Part shown: positions 50,760 through 59,312 of the stretch, in pieces
Position numbering within the stretch: the first letter of the stretch is position 1
Layout: the number at the start of each line of letters is the position of its first letter
Source: Streptomyces sp. NRRL WC-3605
GTDB taxonomy: Bacteria > Actinomycetota > Actinomycetes > Streptomycetales > Streptomycetaceae
Direction of reading: 5' to 3'
DNA length: 64,000 nucleotides
Assembly (NCBI RefSeq): GCF_001509795.1
Contig: NZ_LLZN01000002.1
Location: forward strand, 248,001 to 312,000
Notes under the pieces: generated by a model
What the model was told of the DNA's origin: nothing
What the model saw: the letters and a program-made list of their open reading frames with translations, nothing else
Databases searched by the model: none
Made by a program: the position numbers and the translations under genes

Positions 50760-52034
50760 GTGTCCGATCCGTGGGTGGCCCTGGAGCCGGGGACCGACCC
50801 TGCCGAACGTGTCCGAGTACTGCGTCGTGCCCATGAGACCTTCACCGCGGTGGGCACCGTGCCCAGGCCGGTGCGTGCCGTGGTGGCGGACTCGTGGCGG
50901 CGGTCCGCGCGGGCCGGAGTCGGACCGGACGGCACGGCGAGCGTGGAGCTGGCGGACGGCGACCTCGGTGCCTACCGGGCGGAGCATCCGCTGGCGCGGG
51001 TGATGCCGCTGTTCCGGGAGCTGATGGGCACGTTCGCCGCGGACGGCGAGCATCTGCTCGCGGTGTGCGACGCGCACAGCCGGCTCCTGTGGGTCGAGGG
51101 ACATCCGGCGACCCGGCGCAAGGCGGACCGGATGAACTTCGTGCCGGGTGCGCGCTGGGCGGAGACCGCCGTGGGGACGAACGCGCCGGGGACGGCGGTC
51201 GCTGTCGACCGTCCGGTGCAGGTGTTCGCGGCGGAGCACTTCATCCGCCGGGTGCAGCCCTGGACGTGTGCGGCGGCGCCTGTGCACGATCCGCGGACCG
51301 GGCGGGTCCTCGGGGCGGTCGACATCACCGGCGGGGACGGCCTGGCGCATCCGCACAGTCTGGGATTCGTGCAGGCGGTGGCGCGGGCGGCGGAGTCGCA
51401 TCTGGCGCTGCTCGGTCCGCAGGACGACCCGGTCGACGCGCCCGAACTGACCGCGCTGGGGCGGGACGAGGCGCAGTTGCGCGTCGGTGGCCGGAGGATC
51501 AGGCTGAGCCGGCGGCACAGCGAGATCCTGGTGCTGCTGGCACGGCATCCGGAGGGGCTGACCGGCGACGAGCTGCTGTGCGCCCTGTACGAGGACGAGT
51601 CGGTGACACCGGTGACCCTGCGCGCCGAACTGGCGCGACTGCGCCGGACGTTGGGTCCGTCGCTGCTGGGTTCGCGGCCCTACCGGCTGATGGTGCCGGT
51701 GGAGTCGGACGTGGCGGTGGTCGAACGGCGGCTGGAGGCTGGCGCGGTCACGGCCGCGGCGACGGCGTACGCCGGTCCGCTGCTGCCGGGCTCGCAGGCA
51801 CCGGCGGTGGTACGGCTCAGGAGCCGTCTGGCCGACGGTCTGCGGACGGCGCTGATCGCCCGCCGCGATCCGGACCTGCTCGCCGACTGGGCGCACGCCC
51901 CGTGGGGCGAGGACGACCTGGACGTGTGGCGGGCGCTGGCGGCGGTCCGGCCGACACCGGCCGTACGGTCGCGGCTCGCCGCGCTGGAACACGAACTGAC
52001 CGCCGGGCCCGGGCAGCACCGTTCGCCGTGGTGA
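50760..52034 (+). CDS. GAF-domain transcriptional regulator with C-terminal winged helix
   Basis: A 424-residue regulator. The N-terminal half is an AcoR-like sensor region: [16 protein letters not shown], then a GAF domain with [19 protein letters not shown] and [20 protein letters not shown]. Instead of an AAA+ and Fis domain it carries a C-terminal winged helix ([50 protein letters not shown]) resembling the OmpR/BTAD type. It is likely an activator of the aldehyde dehydrogenase gene that follows 112 bp downstream. It starts at GTG 50760, with GGGGAGG five bases before. Confidence 0.87.
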   Translation: MSDPWVALEPGTDPAERVRVLRRAHETFTAVGTVPRPVRAVVADSWRRSARAGVGPDGTASVELADGDLGAYRAEHPLARVMPLFRELMGTFAADGEHLLAVCDAHSRLLWVEGHPATRRKADRMNFVPGARWAETAVGTNAPGTAVAVDRPVQVFAAEHFIRRVQPWTCAAAPVHDPRTGRVLGAVDITGGDGLAHPHSLGFVQAVARAAESHLALLGPQDDPVDAPELTALGRDEAQLRVGGRRIRLSRRHSEILVLLARHPEGLTGDELLCALYEDESVTPVTLRAELARLRRTLGPSLLGSRPYRLMVPVESDVAVVERRLEAGAVTAAATAYAGPLLPGSQAPAVVRLRSRLADGLRTALIARRDPDLLADWAHAPWGEDDLDVWRALAAVRPTPAVRSRLAALEHELTAGPGQHRSPW

Positions 52035-52146
52035 GCGGCGCCGTGGCCCGGGCCGGGCACGCAACCTGGTTGCAACCTCGCCGCTCCTAGCCTCGCGGTG
52101 CGAGCTGCCCAGCGGCGGGCAGCGCTTCTTCGGGAGGCAGAGCAAG

Positions 52147-53670
52147 ATGACCCGTTACGCGGCGCCCGGCACCGACGGCGCGATCGTCTCCTACCAGGCG
52201 CGTTACGACCACTTCATCGGCGGTGAGTACGTGCCGCCGAGCCGGGGGCAGTACTTCGAGAACCCGTCGCCGGTGACCGGTCAGCCGTTCACCGAGATCG
52301 CGCGGGGCACGGCGGAGGACGTGGAGCGGGCCCTCGACGCGGCGCACGCGGCCGCCCCGGCGTGGGGCCGTACCTCGGTCACCGAGCGGGCCGGGATCCT
52401 GCTGAAGATCGCCGATCGTATGGAGGCCAATCTGGAGCGGCTGGCCGTCGCCGAGAGCTGGGAGAACGGCAAGCCGGTACGGGAGACGCTGGCGGCGGAC
52501 ATCCCGCTGGCCATCGACCACTTCCGTTACTTCGCGGGCACGATCCGGGCGCAGGAGGGCACGCTCGGCGAGGTGGACGACGACACGGTGGCGTACCACT
52601 TCCATGAGCCGTTGGGCGTGGTCGCGCAGATCATCCCGTGGAACTTCCCCATCCTGATGGCCACCTGGAAGCTGGCACCGGCGCTGGCGGCGGGCAACGC
52701 GGTGGTGCTCAAGCCGGCCGAGCAGACCCCGGCGTCGATCCACTACTGGCTCAGTCTGGTCGCCGATCTGCTGCCGCCCGGTGTGGTGAACATCGTCAAC
52801 GGCTTCGGCGTGGAGGCGGGCAAGCCGCTGGCGTCCAGCCCCAGGGTGGCCAAGGTGGCGTTCACGGGCGAGACCACCACGGGCCGGCTGATCATGCAGT
52901 ACGCCTCGGAGAACATCACGCCGGTGACCCTGGAACTGGGCGGCAAGTCGCCGAACATCTTCTTCGACGACGTCTGGTCGGCCGCGGACGACTTCCGGGA
53001 CAAGGCGCTCGAGGGCTTCACGATGTTCGCCCTCAACCAGGGCGAGGTCTGCACCTGCCCGTCCCGGGCCCTGGTGCAGCGCGGCACGTACGCCGAGTTC
53101 ATGGAGGCGGCGGTCGCGCGGACGGAACAGATCAAGACCGGTCACCCGCTGGACACGGAGACGATGATCGGCGCGCAGGCGTCCAACGACCAGTTGGAGA
53201 AGATCCTCTCCTACCTCGACATCGGCCGGCAGGAGGGGGCGAAGGTCCTCACGGGCGGTGAACGCCTGGAGCACGAGGGCGAGTTGAAGGGCGGCTACTA
53301 CGTCCAGCCGACCATCTTCGAGGGTGACAACCGCATGCGGATCTTCCAGGAGGAGATCTTCGGGCCGGTCGTGTCGGTGACGTCGTTCGACGACTTCGAC
53401 GACGCCATCAAGATCGCCAACGACACGTTGTACGGCCTGGGCGCGGGCGTGTGGACACGGGACGTCAACACCGCGTACCGCGCGGGCCGGGCCATCCAGG
53501 CGGGCCGCGTATGGACGAACTGCTACCACGCGTATCCGGCACATGCCGCGTTCGGGGGCTACAAGGGCTCCGGGATCGGCCGCGAGACGCACAAGATGAT
53601 GCTGGAGCACTACCAGCAGACGAAGAACCTCCTGGTGTCGTACTCCCCGAAGAAGCTGGGCTTCTTCTAG
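52147..53670 (+). CDS. NAD(P)-dependent aldehyde dehydrogenase
   Basis: A 507-residue ALDH superfamily enzyme of the acetaldehyde/ExaC-AcoD type, oxidising aldehydes to acids. Motifs: [37 protein letters not shown], the catalytic Glu in LELGGKSPN and the catalytic Cys in [11 protein letters not shown]. It has the Cys-containing CTCPSR and the C-terminal [18 protein letters not shown] typical of this subgroup. Its regulator is upstream and a strong terminator follows. Confidence 0.95.
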   Translation: MTRYAAPGTDGAIVSYQARYDHFIGGEYVPPSRGQYFENPSPVTGQPFTEIARGTAEDVERALDAAHAAAPAWGRTSVTERAGILLKIADRMEANLERLAVAESWENGKPVRETLAADIPLAIDHFRYFAGTIRAQEGTLGEVDDDTVAYHFHEPLGVVAQIIPWNFPILMATWKLAPALAAGNAVVLKPAEQTPASIHYWLSLVADLLPPGVVNIVNGFGVEAGKPLASSPRVAKVAFTGETTTGRLIMQYASENITPVTLELGGKSPNIFFDDVWSAADDFRDKALEGFTMFALNQGEVCTCPSRALVQRGTYAEFMEAAVARTEQIKTGHPLDTETMIGAQASNDQLEKILSYLDIGRQEGAKVLTGGERLEHEGELKGGYYVQPTIFEGDNRMRIFQEEIFGPVVSVTSFDDFDDAIKIANDTLYGLGAGVWTRDVNTAYRAGRAIQAGRVWTNCYHAYPAHAAFGGYKGSGIGRETHKMMLEHYQQTKNLLVSYSPKKLGFF

Positions 53671-53679
53671 ACACCAGAG

Positions 53680-53718
53680 AAAGGCGCCTGGCCTGGGTTC
53701 TCCCGGTCAGGCGCCTTT
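53680..53718 (+). terminator. aldehyde dehydrogenase terminator
   Basis: AAAGGCGCCTG at 53680-53690 pairs perfectly with CAGGCGCCTTT at 53708-53718 around a 17-base loop. The T-run end and position 9 bases after the stop mark a strong intrinsic terminator. Confidence 0.85.
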
Positions 53719-53757
53719 GTGGCCCGTCTCGCCACCGCCCCCGAGCAGGCTTGTGCG

Positions 53758-54111
53758 TCAGCCCGGTGGTTCGGGCTGGCGGCCGGTGCCTGCCTGGAGG
53801 TCTGCCAGGAGTTCGGCCTGACCTGTCAGGACGCCGGAGAGGATCGTGCGGGCGACCCGGAGGAGTTCGGCGACCTGGGGGGTGGCCAGGGAGTAGTACA
53901 CCGCGGCACCCTCCCGGCGGGTCACCACGAGGTTGGCGCGGCGCAGGACCGCCAGTTGCTGGGAGAGGTGCGGGGGTTCGATGCCCACCTCGGGCAGCAT
54001 CTCCGCGACCGCGTGCTCGCGTTCGCTGAGCAGTTCCAGGACGCGGATGCGGGCCGGGTGCCCGAGCGTCTTGAAGAACTCGGCCTTCAGTTGGTATAGC
54101 GGCGTGCTCAC
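53758..54111 (-). CDS. ArsR-family winged-helix regulator
   Basis: A 117-residue ArsR/SmtB-type regulator: LYQLKAEFFKTLGHPARIRVLELLSEREHAVAEMLPEVGIEPPHLSQQLAVLRRANLVVTRREGAAVYYSLA. The metal-binding ELCVCDL box is absent, so a non-metal signal is likely. It starts at GTG 54111 with GGGGAGAG upstream. It lies downstream of the SulP transporter gene on the same strand. Both carry an ATTGC-N8-GCAA element, suggesting autoregulation and control of SulP. Confidence 0.9.
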   Translation of the reverse strand: MSTPLYQLKAEFFKTLGHPARIRVLELLSEREHAVAEMLPEVGIEPPHLSQQLAVLRRANLVVTRREGAAVYYSLATPQVAELLRVARTILSGVLTGQAELLADLQAGTGRQPEPPG

Positions 54112-54259
54112 TGTGCGGCTCTCTCCCCGCGGCAGCGGCAGCGGCACGGCATCCATCTGCTTGTCGTATCCATGCTGCCTTCCTCGCCGGCGGTGCCGGC
54201 ATCGCCGATTCCGCGCTCGGTCCCGGGCACACCGCAGTCCCGTGGTGACGACCTTTCGA

Positions 54260-54277
54260 ATTGCCAACATTAGCAAT
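54260..54277. promoter_or_regulatory. ArsR-type operator (copy 1, upstream of arsR-like gene)
   Basis: ATTGCCAACATTAGCAAT is a dyad ATTGC-N8-GCAAT in AT-rich context, 149 bp upstream of the regulator's start. The same architecture recurs upstream of the SulP gene. Confidence 0.6.
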
Positions 54278-54304
54278 CGGGCAGACACAGCCGCGGCCGT
54301 GCGG

Positions 54305-56056
54305 TCAGGTGGGTTCCTCGTGGAGATCCGACCGCTGTGCGGCCCGCGGCGCCGCCCGGCACGGGACCGCGTCGGTCCTGGCGGACAGGATTCCCGTCAG
54401 TTCCAGGTGGTCACGGGCGGCGCGGATCGCCTCCGGGGTGGTGGCGTACGCGCGGCCGTCGGGTTGCAGCAGGTCCAGCGCGCCCACGGAGCCGAGGACC
54501 TGCCGCTGGCCGGGGCGGACGCCGGACGCGAGGACGAGGATGCCGCGGCGGGTCAGCTTCTCGACCGCGTCCTTCAGGACGAGGGCGCCCGTGGCGTCCA
54601 TCGTCGACACCCGCGACATGCGCAGGATCACCACCCGGACGTCGGCGACCTCCGTCAGTTCCAGCAGGAAGCGGTGCGCGCCCGCGAAGAAGAGGGGGCC
54701 GTCGATGCGGTACGCCACGATGTGCTCGGCGAGCAGCGCGTGCTCCTCGGCACTGTGGTCACCTCGGTCCAGCGGGACCTGGTCGAGGCGGGCCTGCTTG
54801 GCCACCGCGCGCAGGGCGAGGGCGCCGGCCACGACGAGGCCGATGATCACGGCGTACACGAGGTCCAGGGCCAGCGTGGCGACGGCGGTGAGGACAAGGA
54901 TCAGCGCGTCGGACCGGGTGGCCCGGGCCATGGCCCGCAGGGAGCCCACCTCGACCATGCGGATCGCGGTGGCCAACAGCACGCCCGCCAGCGCGGCCAA
55001 CGGGATCCTGGAGACGAGCGGCGCCGCGGCGAAGACGATTACGGCGAGGACCGCGGCGTGGGTGAGGGCGGCGAGCCGCGAGGTCGCGCCCGTGCGGACG
55101 TTGACGGCGGTGCGGGCGATGGCGCCGGTCGCCGGGACGCCGCCGAACAGCGGCGCGGCGATGTTGGCCAGACCCTGCCCGAACAGTTCCCGGTCGGGGT
55201 CGTGCCGCTGCCCGACGGTCATGCCGTCCGCGACCGACGCCGACAGAAGGGATTCCAGGGCCGCGAGGGCGGCGACCGCGACGGCGGGGGCGAGCAGGGA
55301 GCCGAGCGCGCCCGGGTCGAGGAAGGACAGCGTGGGGGCGGGCAGGCCGGACGGGAGGTCCCCGATCGGCTCGGCGGCGTCCAGGTGCGCGAGCTGGGCG
55401 ACGACGGTGGCGGCGATCACCGCGACGATCGAGAAGGGGACCGCCGGCCGCCACCGGGCGCCCACGAGCATGAGCGCGGCCACGGCGACCGCGAGGCCGA
55501 CGGCGGTCCAGTTCGGGGACTGGACGAACGCCTCCACCGCCCGCCAGGTGACCACCAGCACCCGGTCGCCCTCCGGCTTGGGCACGCCCAGGGCGTGGGG
55601 GATCTGCTGGAGGCCGATGACGCAGGCGATGCCGAGCGTGAAGCCCTCGACCACCGGGGCGGGCACGTACCGCATGTACTTGCCGGCCCGCAGCGCGGCC
55701 AGCGCCACCAGCATCACGCCGGCCATCAGGCCCACGGTCAGTACACCGGCCGGGCCGTACACGCCGACGATCGGGACCAGGACGACCGTCATCGCGCCCG
55801 TGGGCCCGGACACCTGGAGGTTCGATCCGCCGAAGACGGCGGCCAGGGCGCCCGCGACGACGGCGGTGGCCAGGCCCGCCTGCGCGCCCAGGCCGGAGGA
55901 GACCCCGAAGCCGAGGGCGAGCGGCAGGGCCACGATCGCGACGGTCAGCCCCGCGAGGAGGTCCCGGCGCGGGTCGAGCCGTACGTCTCTGAGGTCGTCG
56001 CGGCCCGGCAGCAGTGAGGTGATCCGGGCCCACACCCGGCGGAGGCCGGAGCTCAT
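54305..56056 (-). CDS. SulP-family anion transporter
   Basis: A 583-residue SulP permease with ten or more helices (~30-420) and a C-terminal STAS domain (DVRVVILRMSRVSTMDATGALVLKDAVEKL). Motifs: GLTVAIVALPLALGFGVSSGLG, GSNLQVSGPTGAMTVVLVPI and GGVPATGAIARTAVNVRTGATS. Transport may be of sulfate, bicarbonate or another anion; the STAS domain suggests regulation. The ATG at 56056 overlaps a small upstream ORF's stop. Confidence 0.93.
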   Translation of the reverse strand: MSSGLRRVWARITSLLPGRDDLRDVRLDPRRDLLAGLTVAIVALPLALGFGVSSGLGAQAGLATAVVAGALAAVFGGSNLQVSGPTGAMTVVLVPIVGVYGPAGVLTVGLMAGVMLVALAALRAGKYMRYVPAPVVEGFTLGIACVIGLQQIPHALGVPKPEGDRVLVVTWRAVEAFVQSPNWTAVGLAVAVAALMLVGARWRPAVPFSIVAVIAATVVAQLAHLDAAEPIGDLPSGLPAPTLSFLDPGALGSLLAPAVAVAALAALESLLSASVADGMTVGQRHDPDRELFGQGLANIAAPLFGGVPATGAIARTAVNVRTGATSRLAALTHAAVLAVIVFAAAPLVSRIPLAALAGVLLATAIRMVEVGSLRAMARATRSDALILVLTAVATLALDLVYAVIIGLVVAGALALRAVAKQARLDQVPLDRGDHSAEEHALLAEHIVAYRIDGPLFFAGAHRFLLELTEVADVRVVILRMSRVSTMDATGALVLKDAVEKLTRRGILVLASGVRPGQRQVLGSVGALDLLQPDGRAYATTPEAIRAARDHLELTGILSARTDAVPCRAAPRAAQRSDLHEEPT

Positions 56057-56103
56057 GGCGCGACGACCCCCGCTTCCTTCAGTTCGGCCAGCGGAACGGA
56101 CAC
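56053..56103 (-). CDS. tiny ORF overlapping the SulP start
   Basis: A 16-codon ORF (GTG start) encoding VSVPLAELKEAGVVAP, whose TGA overlaps the SulP ATG (ATGA). GAGGGG lies just before the GTG. An in-frame ATG at 56130 would give 25 codons. It may be a translationally coupled leader, or the last codons of a deleted gene. No homologue is recognisable by eye. Confidence 0.35.
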   Translation of the reverse strand: MSVPLAELKEAGVVAP

Positions 56104-56191
56104 GACCCCTCGGCTTCCTGCGGACGGCATCCCAGGGCGGAGCCGTCTCACCGTGCCGCACCCTTACGTCAGCAAGTAGAGCATGTTGGCA

Positions 56192-56209
56192 ATTGCTTAA
56201 TTTTGCAAC
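56192..56209. promoter_or_regulatory. ArsR-type operator (copy 2, upstream of SulP)
   Basis: ATTGCTTAATTTTGCAAC has the same ATTGC-N8-GCAA arrangement as the site at 54260-54277. It stands in an AT-rich patch 136 bp upstream of the SulP start. Confidence 0.6.
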
Positions 56210-56301
56210 TCTGCATGTCCTGACAAGGTCGACACTCACCAGCACCCACCCGACCTCAGCGGATACAGTGCGCGGGACGGCAGCCCGGTGGGAGGGGACG
56301 C

Positions 56302-57525
56302 GTGACCGACACCAGCAACACCCGATCCGCCGACGGCGAGGCGCCCGCCACGAAGCCGAGGCGGCTGCTGTACCGCGTGATGCGCCACCTCCCCGCGATC
56401 GCCCCCGTTCTGCTCTGGACCGTGCCGTGCGTCCTGCTCCTGCACACCGGCCAGCACTGGCCGCTACCCGTCACGCTCACCGGCACCGCCCTGTTCGTGC
56501 TCGGTCTCGCCGCCATGCCGGTCGCGATGGTGCGCGGTCACGGGCGGCGTCAGCATGACCGCGCGGCCATCCTCGGCGACACGCTGCTGGGCGGCAGCTG
56601 GGTGCTGTTCGCCTGGCCGCTCCTGCTGGGCGTGCCGCTGCGGATCGCCCTGATCGCGGCCGGCGTCGGCGAAGGACAGGAGCGGGCCCGGATCGTCACC
56701 TGGGCCGTCCTCGGCGTCACCGCCGCCCTGCTCGCCTGGGGGTACGCCGAGGCGCGGCGCGTGCCCCGCGTGCGGCAGGTCGAGGTGCGGCTCCCCCGGC
56801 TGGGCGCCGGACTGGACGGCCTGCGGGTCGCCCTCATCACCGACACCCACTACGGCCCCCTCGACCGTGCCCGCTGGTCCGCGCGGGTCTGCGAGGCGGT
56901 GAACGGCCTCGAAGCCGACCTGGTCTGCCACACCGGCGACATCGCGGACGGCACCGCCGCCCGCCGTCGCGCGCAGGCGGCCCCGCTCGGCACCGTGCGG
57001 GCCACCCGGGCGAAGGTGTACGTCACGGGCAACCACGAGTACTACAGCGAGGCCCAGGGCTGGGTCGACCTGATGGACGAGCTGGGCTGGGAGCCGCTGC
57101 GCAACCGCCATCTGCTGCTGGAACGCGGCGGCGACACCCTCGTGGTCGCGGGCGTGGACGACGTCACCGCCGGGTCGTCCGGGCTGGCCGGTCACGGTGC
57201 CGACGTGACCGCGGCCCTGGAGGGCGCCGACCCCGGGCTGCCCGTCCTGCTGCTGGCGCACCAGCCCAAGTTCGTGGACCGGGCCGTGGCCGCCGGTGTC
57301 GACCTCCAGCTCTCCGGCCACACGCACGGCGGCCAGATCTGGCCCTTCCACCACCTCGTCCGGCTCGACCAGCCCGCCCTCGCCGGTCTCAGCCGGCACG
57401 GCAGCGGCACCCAGCTCTACACGAGTCGCGGCACCGGCTTCTGGGGCCCGCCGTTCCGGGTCTTCGCCCCCAGCGAGATCACCCTGCTCGTGCTCCGCTC
57501 CCCACACCCGGCCGCCTCGGTCTAG
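56302..57525 (+). CDS. calcineurin-like metallophosphoesterase, membrane-anchored (YkuE/YaeI-like)
   Basis: A 407-residue protein with four or five N-terminal membrane helices (~25-150) and a C-terminal metallophosphoesterase domain. Metal-ligand motifs: ITDTHYGP (D.H), HTGDIADG (GD), GNHEYY (GNHE), LLAHQP and LSGHTHGGQIWPF (GHTH). It may act on phospholipid or nucleotide phosphates. It starts at GTG 56302 after GGGAGGGG. Its TAG stop lies inside the left CTAG of a 60-bp perfect palindrome. Confidence 0.9.
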   Translation: MTDTSNTRSADGEAPATKPRRLLYRVMRHLPAIAPVLLWTVPCVLLLHTGQHWPLPVTLTGTALFVLGLAAMPVAMVRGHGRRQHDRAAILGDTLLGGSWVLFAWPLLLGVPLRIALIAAGVGEGQERARIVTWAVLGVTAALLAWGYAEARRVPRVRQVEVRLPRLGAGLDGLRVALITDTHYGPLDRARWSARVCEAVNGLEADLVCHTGDIADGTAARRRAQAAPLGTVRATRAKVYVTGNHEYYSEAQGWVDLMDELGWEPLRNRHLLLERGGDTLVVAGVDDVTAGSSGLAGHGADVTAALEGADPGLPVLLLAHQPKFVDRAVAAGVDLQLSGHTHGGQIWPFHHLVRLDQPALAGLSRHGSGTQLYTSRGTGFWGPPFRVFAPSEITLLVLRSPHPAASV

Positions 57526-57581
57526 GGGGTGTCTTGTCGTTCAGGCCGGGAGCCCGGCCTGAACGACAAGACACCCCCTAG
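57522..57581. mobile_element. 60-bp perfect palindrome with CTAG ends (MITE-like or terminator)
   Basis: A 29-bp arm (57522-57550, starting CTAGGGGGTGTCTTGTCG) is repeated as an exact inverted copy at 57553-57581, separated by AG. Perfect pairing over 29 bp is far beyond an ordinary terminator. Both ends are CTAG, the type of target-site duplication (YTAR) made by IS5-group elements, and the arm end GGGGTGTCTTGT is reminiscent of streptomycete IS terminal repeats. It may be a minimal non-autonomous element; it would also work as a terminator. Confidence 0.6.
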
Positions 57582-57656
57582 CGCGCCCCCTACCGCGTCC
57601 CGGGCGACGATGACGACGACTTGAGCGACGACGGCCTGGACGATGACGGCTACTGA
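57582..57656 (+). pseudogene. stranded acidic coding-like tail after the palindrome
   Basis: Directly after the right CTAG an open stretch reads RAPYRVPGDDDDDLSDDGLD and ends DDGY followed by TGA, with third-position G/C bias. It has no start codon. It is in register with the upstream phosphoesterase if the 56-bp insertion unit is removed, though the CTAG itself supplies a stop. It could be remnant coding sequence or chance GAC-rich DNA. The 57657-57774 stretch after it holds only the promoter of the next gene. Confidence 0.3.
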
Positions 57657-57774
57657 GACGGACGGGCACTGATCCGCCCCTCGTTCTCCCGGCGACCTGC
57701 GGATACAGTCCCCACGTCGACAGCCGCCGGCGGATCACGCGCACGCCGCCGCACGATGAAGGGCCGCCGCTGAC

Positions 57775-58755
57775 GTGACCGCCGAACGCGAGATCACCTC
57801 CCCCGTCGACCTGTGCCGTCCCGACGGGCGGCTCGACCCGGCCGCGGTCGGCTGGACGCGGCGGCCGCTGCACCGGGCGAACCTGCGCGGCTGGGGGCGG
57901 GTCAAGCGCTGGGAGTACTGGGGCATCGTCACCCCCTCGCACATCGTCGGTCTGGTCGCCTCCTCCCTCGACTACGCCGGACTGCACGGTGTTTACGTCC
58001 TGGACCGCGCCGACGGCAGCGAACTGGCCGAGGACGTGGTGACGCCGCTGGCGCGCGGCGTGCGGATGCCGGAGCGCAGCGGAGCCGGGACCGTGTCGGC
58101 CCGGGGCGGCTCGGTGACGCTGGAGTTCGTCCAGCGCCCGGACGGGACCGGCATCGAGGCGACCGCTCCCGGCTTCCGGCTGGAGGCGCAGGTGCCACGG
58201 GTGGAGGGGCACGAGTCGCTGGGGGTGGTCGTGCCGTGGAGCCGGCGCCGTTTCCAGTACACGGTGAAGGATCTCGGGCGTCCTGTGCGCGGGCGTCTCA
58301 CGCTCGACTCACGGGAGTTCGCTTTCGACGAGGCGGACTCGTTCGCCGTCCTGGACCACGGGCGCGGCAAATGGCCGTACGCCGTCTCCTGGAACTGGGC
58401 GGCGGGGTGTGGGCCGGGGCGGGCCGTGCAGCTCGGCGGCCGGTGGACCGCCGGCACCGGTTCGACGGAGAACGCCCTGTTCGTCGACGGCCGTCTGCAC
58501 AAGATCGGCGAAGAGCTGACCTGGGAGTACGACCGTACGGACTGGCTGCGGCCCTGGCGGATCCACGGGCCCCGCGTGGAGGCCGGGTTCCGCCCCTTCC
58601 ATGTGCGGACGTCGAAGACGAACCTGGTGGTCGTGGCCGGTGAAACCCACCAATGCTTCGGCGAGTTCACCGGGCGCGCGCGGGCCGACGACGGCTCCTG
58701 GGTGGAACTCGACGGGCTCACCGGCTGGGCGGAGGAGGCACGCAACCGGTGGTGA
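57775..58755 (+). CDS. DUF2804 domain protein
   Basis: A 326-residue soluble protein with the DUF2804 pattern: ITSPVDLCRPDGRLDPAAVGWTRRPLHRANL, RVKRWEYWGIVTPSHIVGLVASSLDYAG, DHGRGKWPYAVSWNWAAGCG, and TWEYDRTDWLRPWRI. A beta-rich fold is expected; function is unknown. It starts at GTG 57775 with AAGGG upstream. Confidence 0.88.
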   Translation: MTAEREITSPVDLCRPDGRLDPAAVGWTRRPLHRANLRGWGRVKRWEYWGIVTPSHIVGLVASSLDYAGLHGVYVLDRADGSELAEDVVTPLARGVRMPERSGAGTVSARGGSVTLEFVQRPDGTGIEATAPGFRLEAQVPRVEGHESLGVVVPWSRRRFQYTVKDLGRPVRGRLTLDSREFAFDEADSFAVLDHGRGKWPYAVSWNWAAGCGPGRAVQLGGRWTAGTGSTENALFVDGRLHKIGEELTWEYDRTDWLRPWRIHGPRVEAGFRPFHVRTSKTNLVVVAGETHQCFGEFTGRARADDGSWVELDGLTGWAEEARNRW

Positions 58756-58868
58756 CCGGCACGTCGAGCCGGTTCACTGCGGGGAGGCGGCCGCGGCCCC
58801 AACGCCCCCATGGGGCGGAGCCGTTCGGCCCTGGGCGTCCAGTCGGGGAGTATTCCGGGGCCCGGAAA

Positions 58869-58918
58869 CGCGGCAGCCAGGCGGCCGGCTGACGCCGGTC
58901 GCCTGGCTGGTTGCCGCG
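58869..58918. terminator. long stem-loop between convergent genes
   Basis: CGCGGCAGCCAGGCGGCCGG (58869-58888) pairs with the segment at 58895-58918 (CCGGTCGCCTGGCTG.TGCCGCG), with one bulge. It lies between the DUF2804 gene and the oppositely oriented small secreted-protein gene, and should terminate both. Confidence 0.75.
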
Positions 58919-58932
58919 AAGCGGGGGTTCGC

Positions 58933-59208
58933 TCAGAAGGCGCTGTTGTTGCAGCCCATCGACGAGCCGAGGTGGGTGCTCTGCGCGGCCGGGTCACCCT
59001 CGCCGTTGAGGCCGTTGCCGAGGACGCCGTTGAGCAGGCCGACGACACCGAGGATGTCGATGTTCAGGTCGTGCGACTTGCACTCCGTGCTCTGCTGGAC
59101 GTTGTACGCGCTGCCCTGCGGGCCATCGGCGTGGGCGGTGCCGGCGGCCAGGAAGCTGACGCTGCCGAGGGCGGCGACCATGACGGCAGCCTTGCGAAGC
59201 TTGAGCAT
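58933..59208 (-). CDS. small secreted protein with two cysteines
   Basis: A 91-residue exported protein: signal peptide MLKLRKAAVMVAALGSVSFL ending in AHA, then about 64 mature residues with CKSHDLNIDILGVVGLLNGVLGNGL and a C-terminal MGCNNSAF. One Cys near each end could form a disulfide. Similar small streptomycete secreted proteins are conserved and of unknown function. It is not a chaplin or a rodlin by motif. The ribosome binding site is GGAGAT. Confidence 0.75.
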   Translation of the reverse strand: MLKLRKAAVMVAALGSVSFLAAGTAHADGPQGSAYNVQQSTECKSHDLNIDILGVVGLLNGVLGNGLNGEGDPAAQSTHLGSSMGCNNSAF

Positions 59209-59312
59209 TTCATCTCCGGTGGAGCGAGGTGGATGCGAATGTGAGAGTGCGACCCCTCACGATTTACGGAGATTAATGAGAAATGTCCCAAATTGCCTTT
59301 TGGCGCGCCGTG

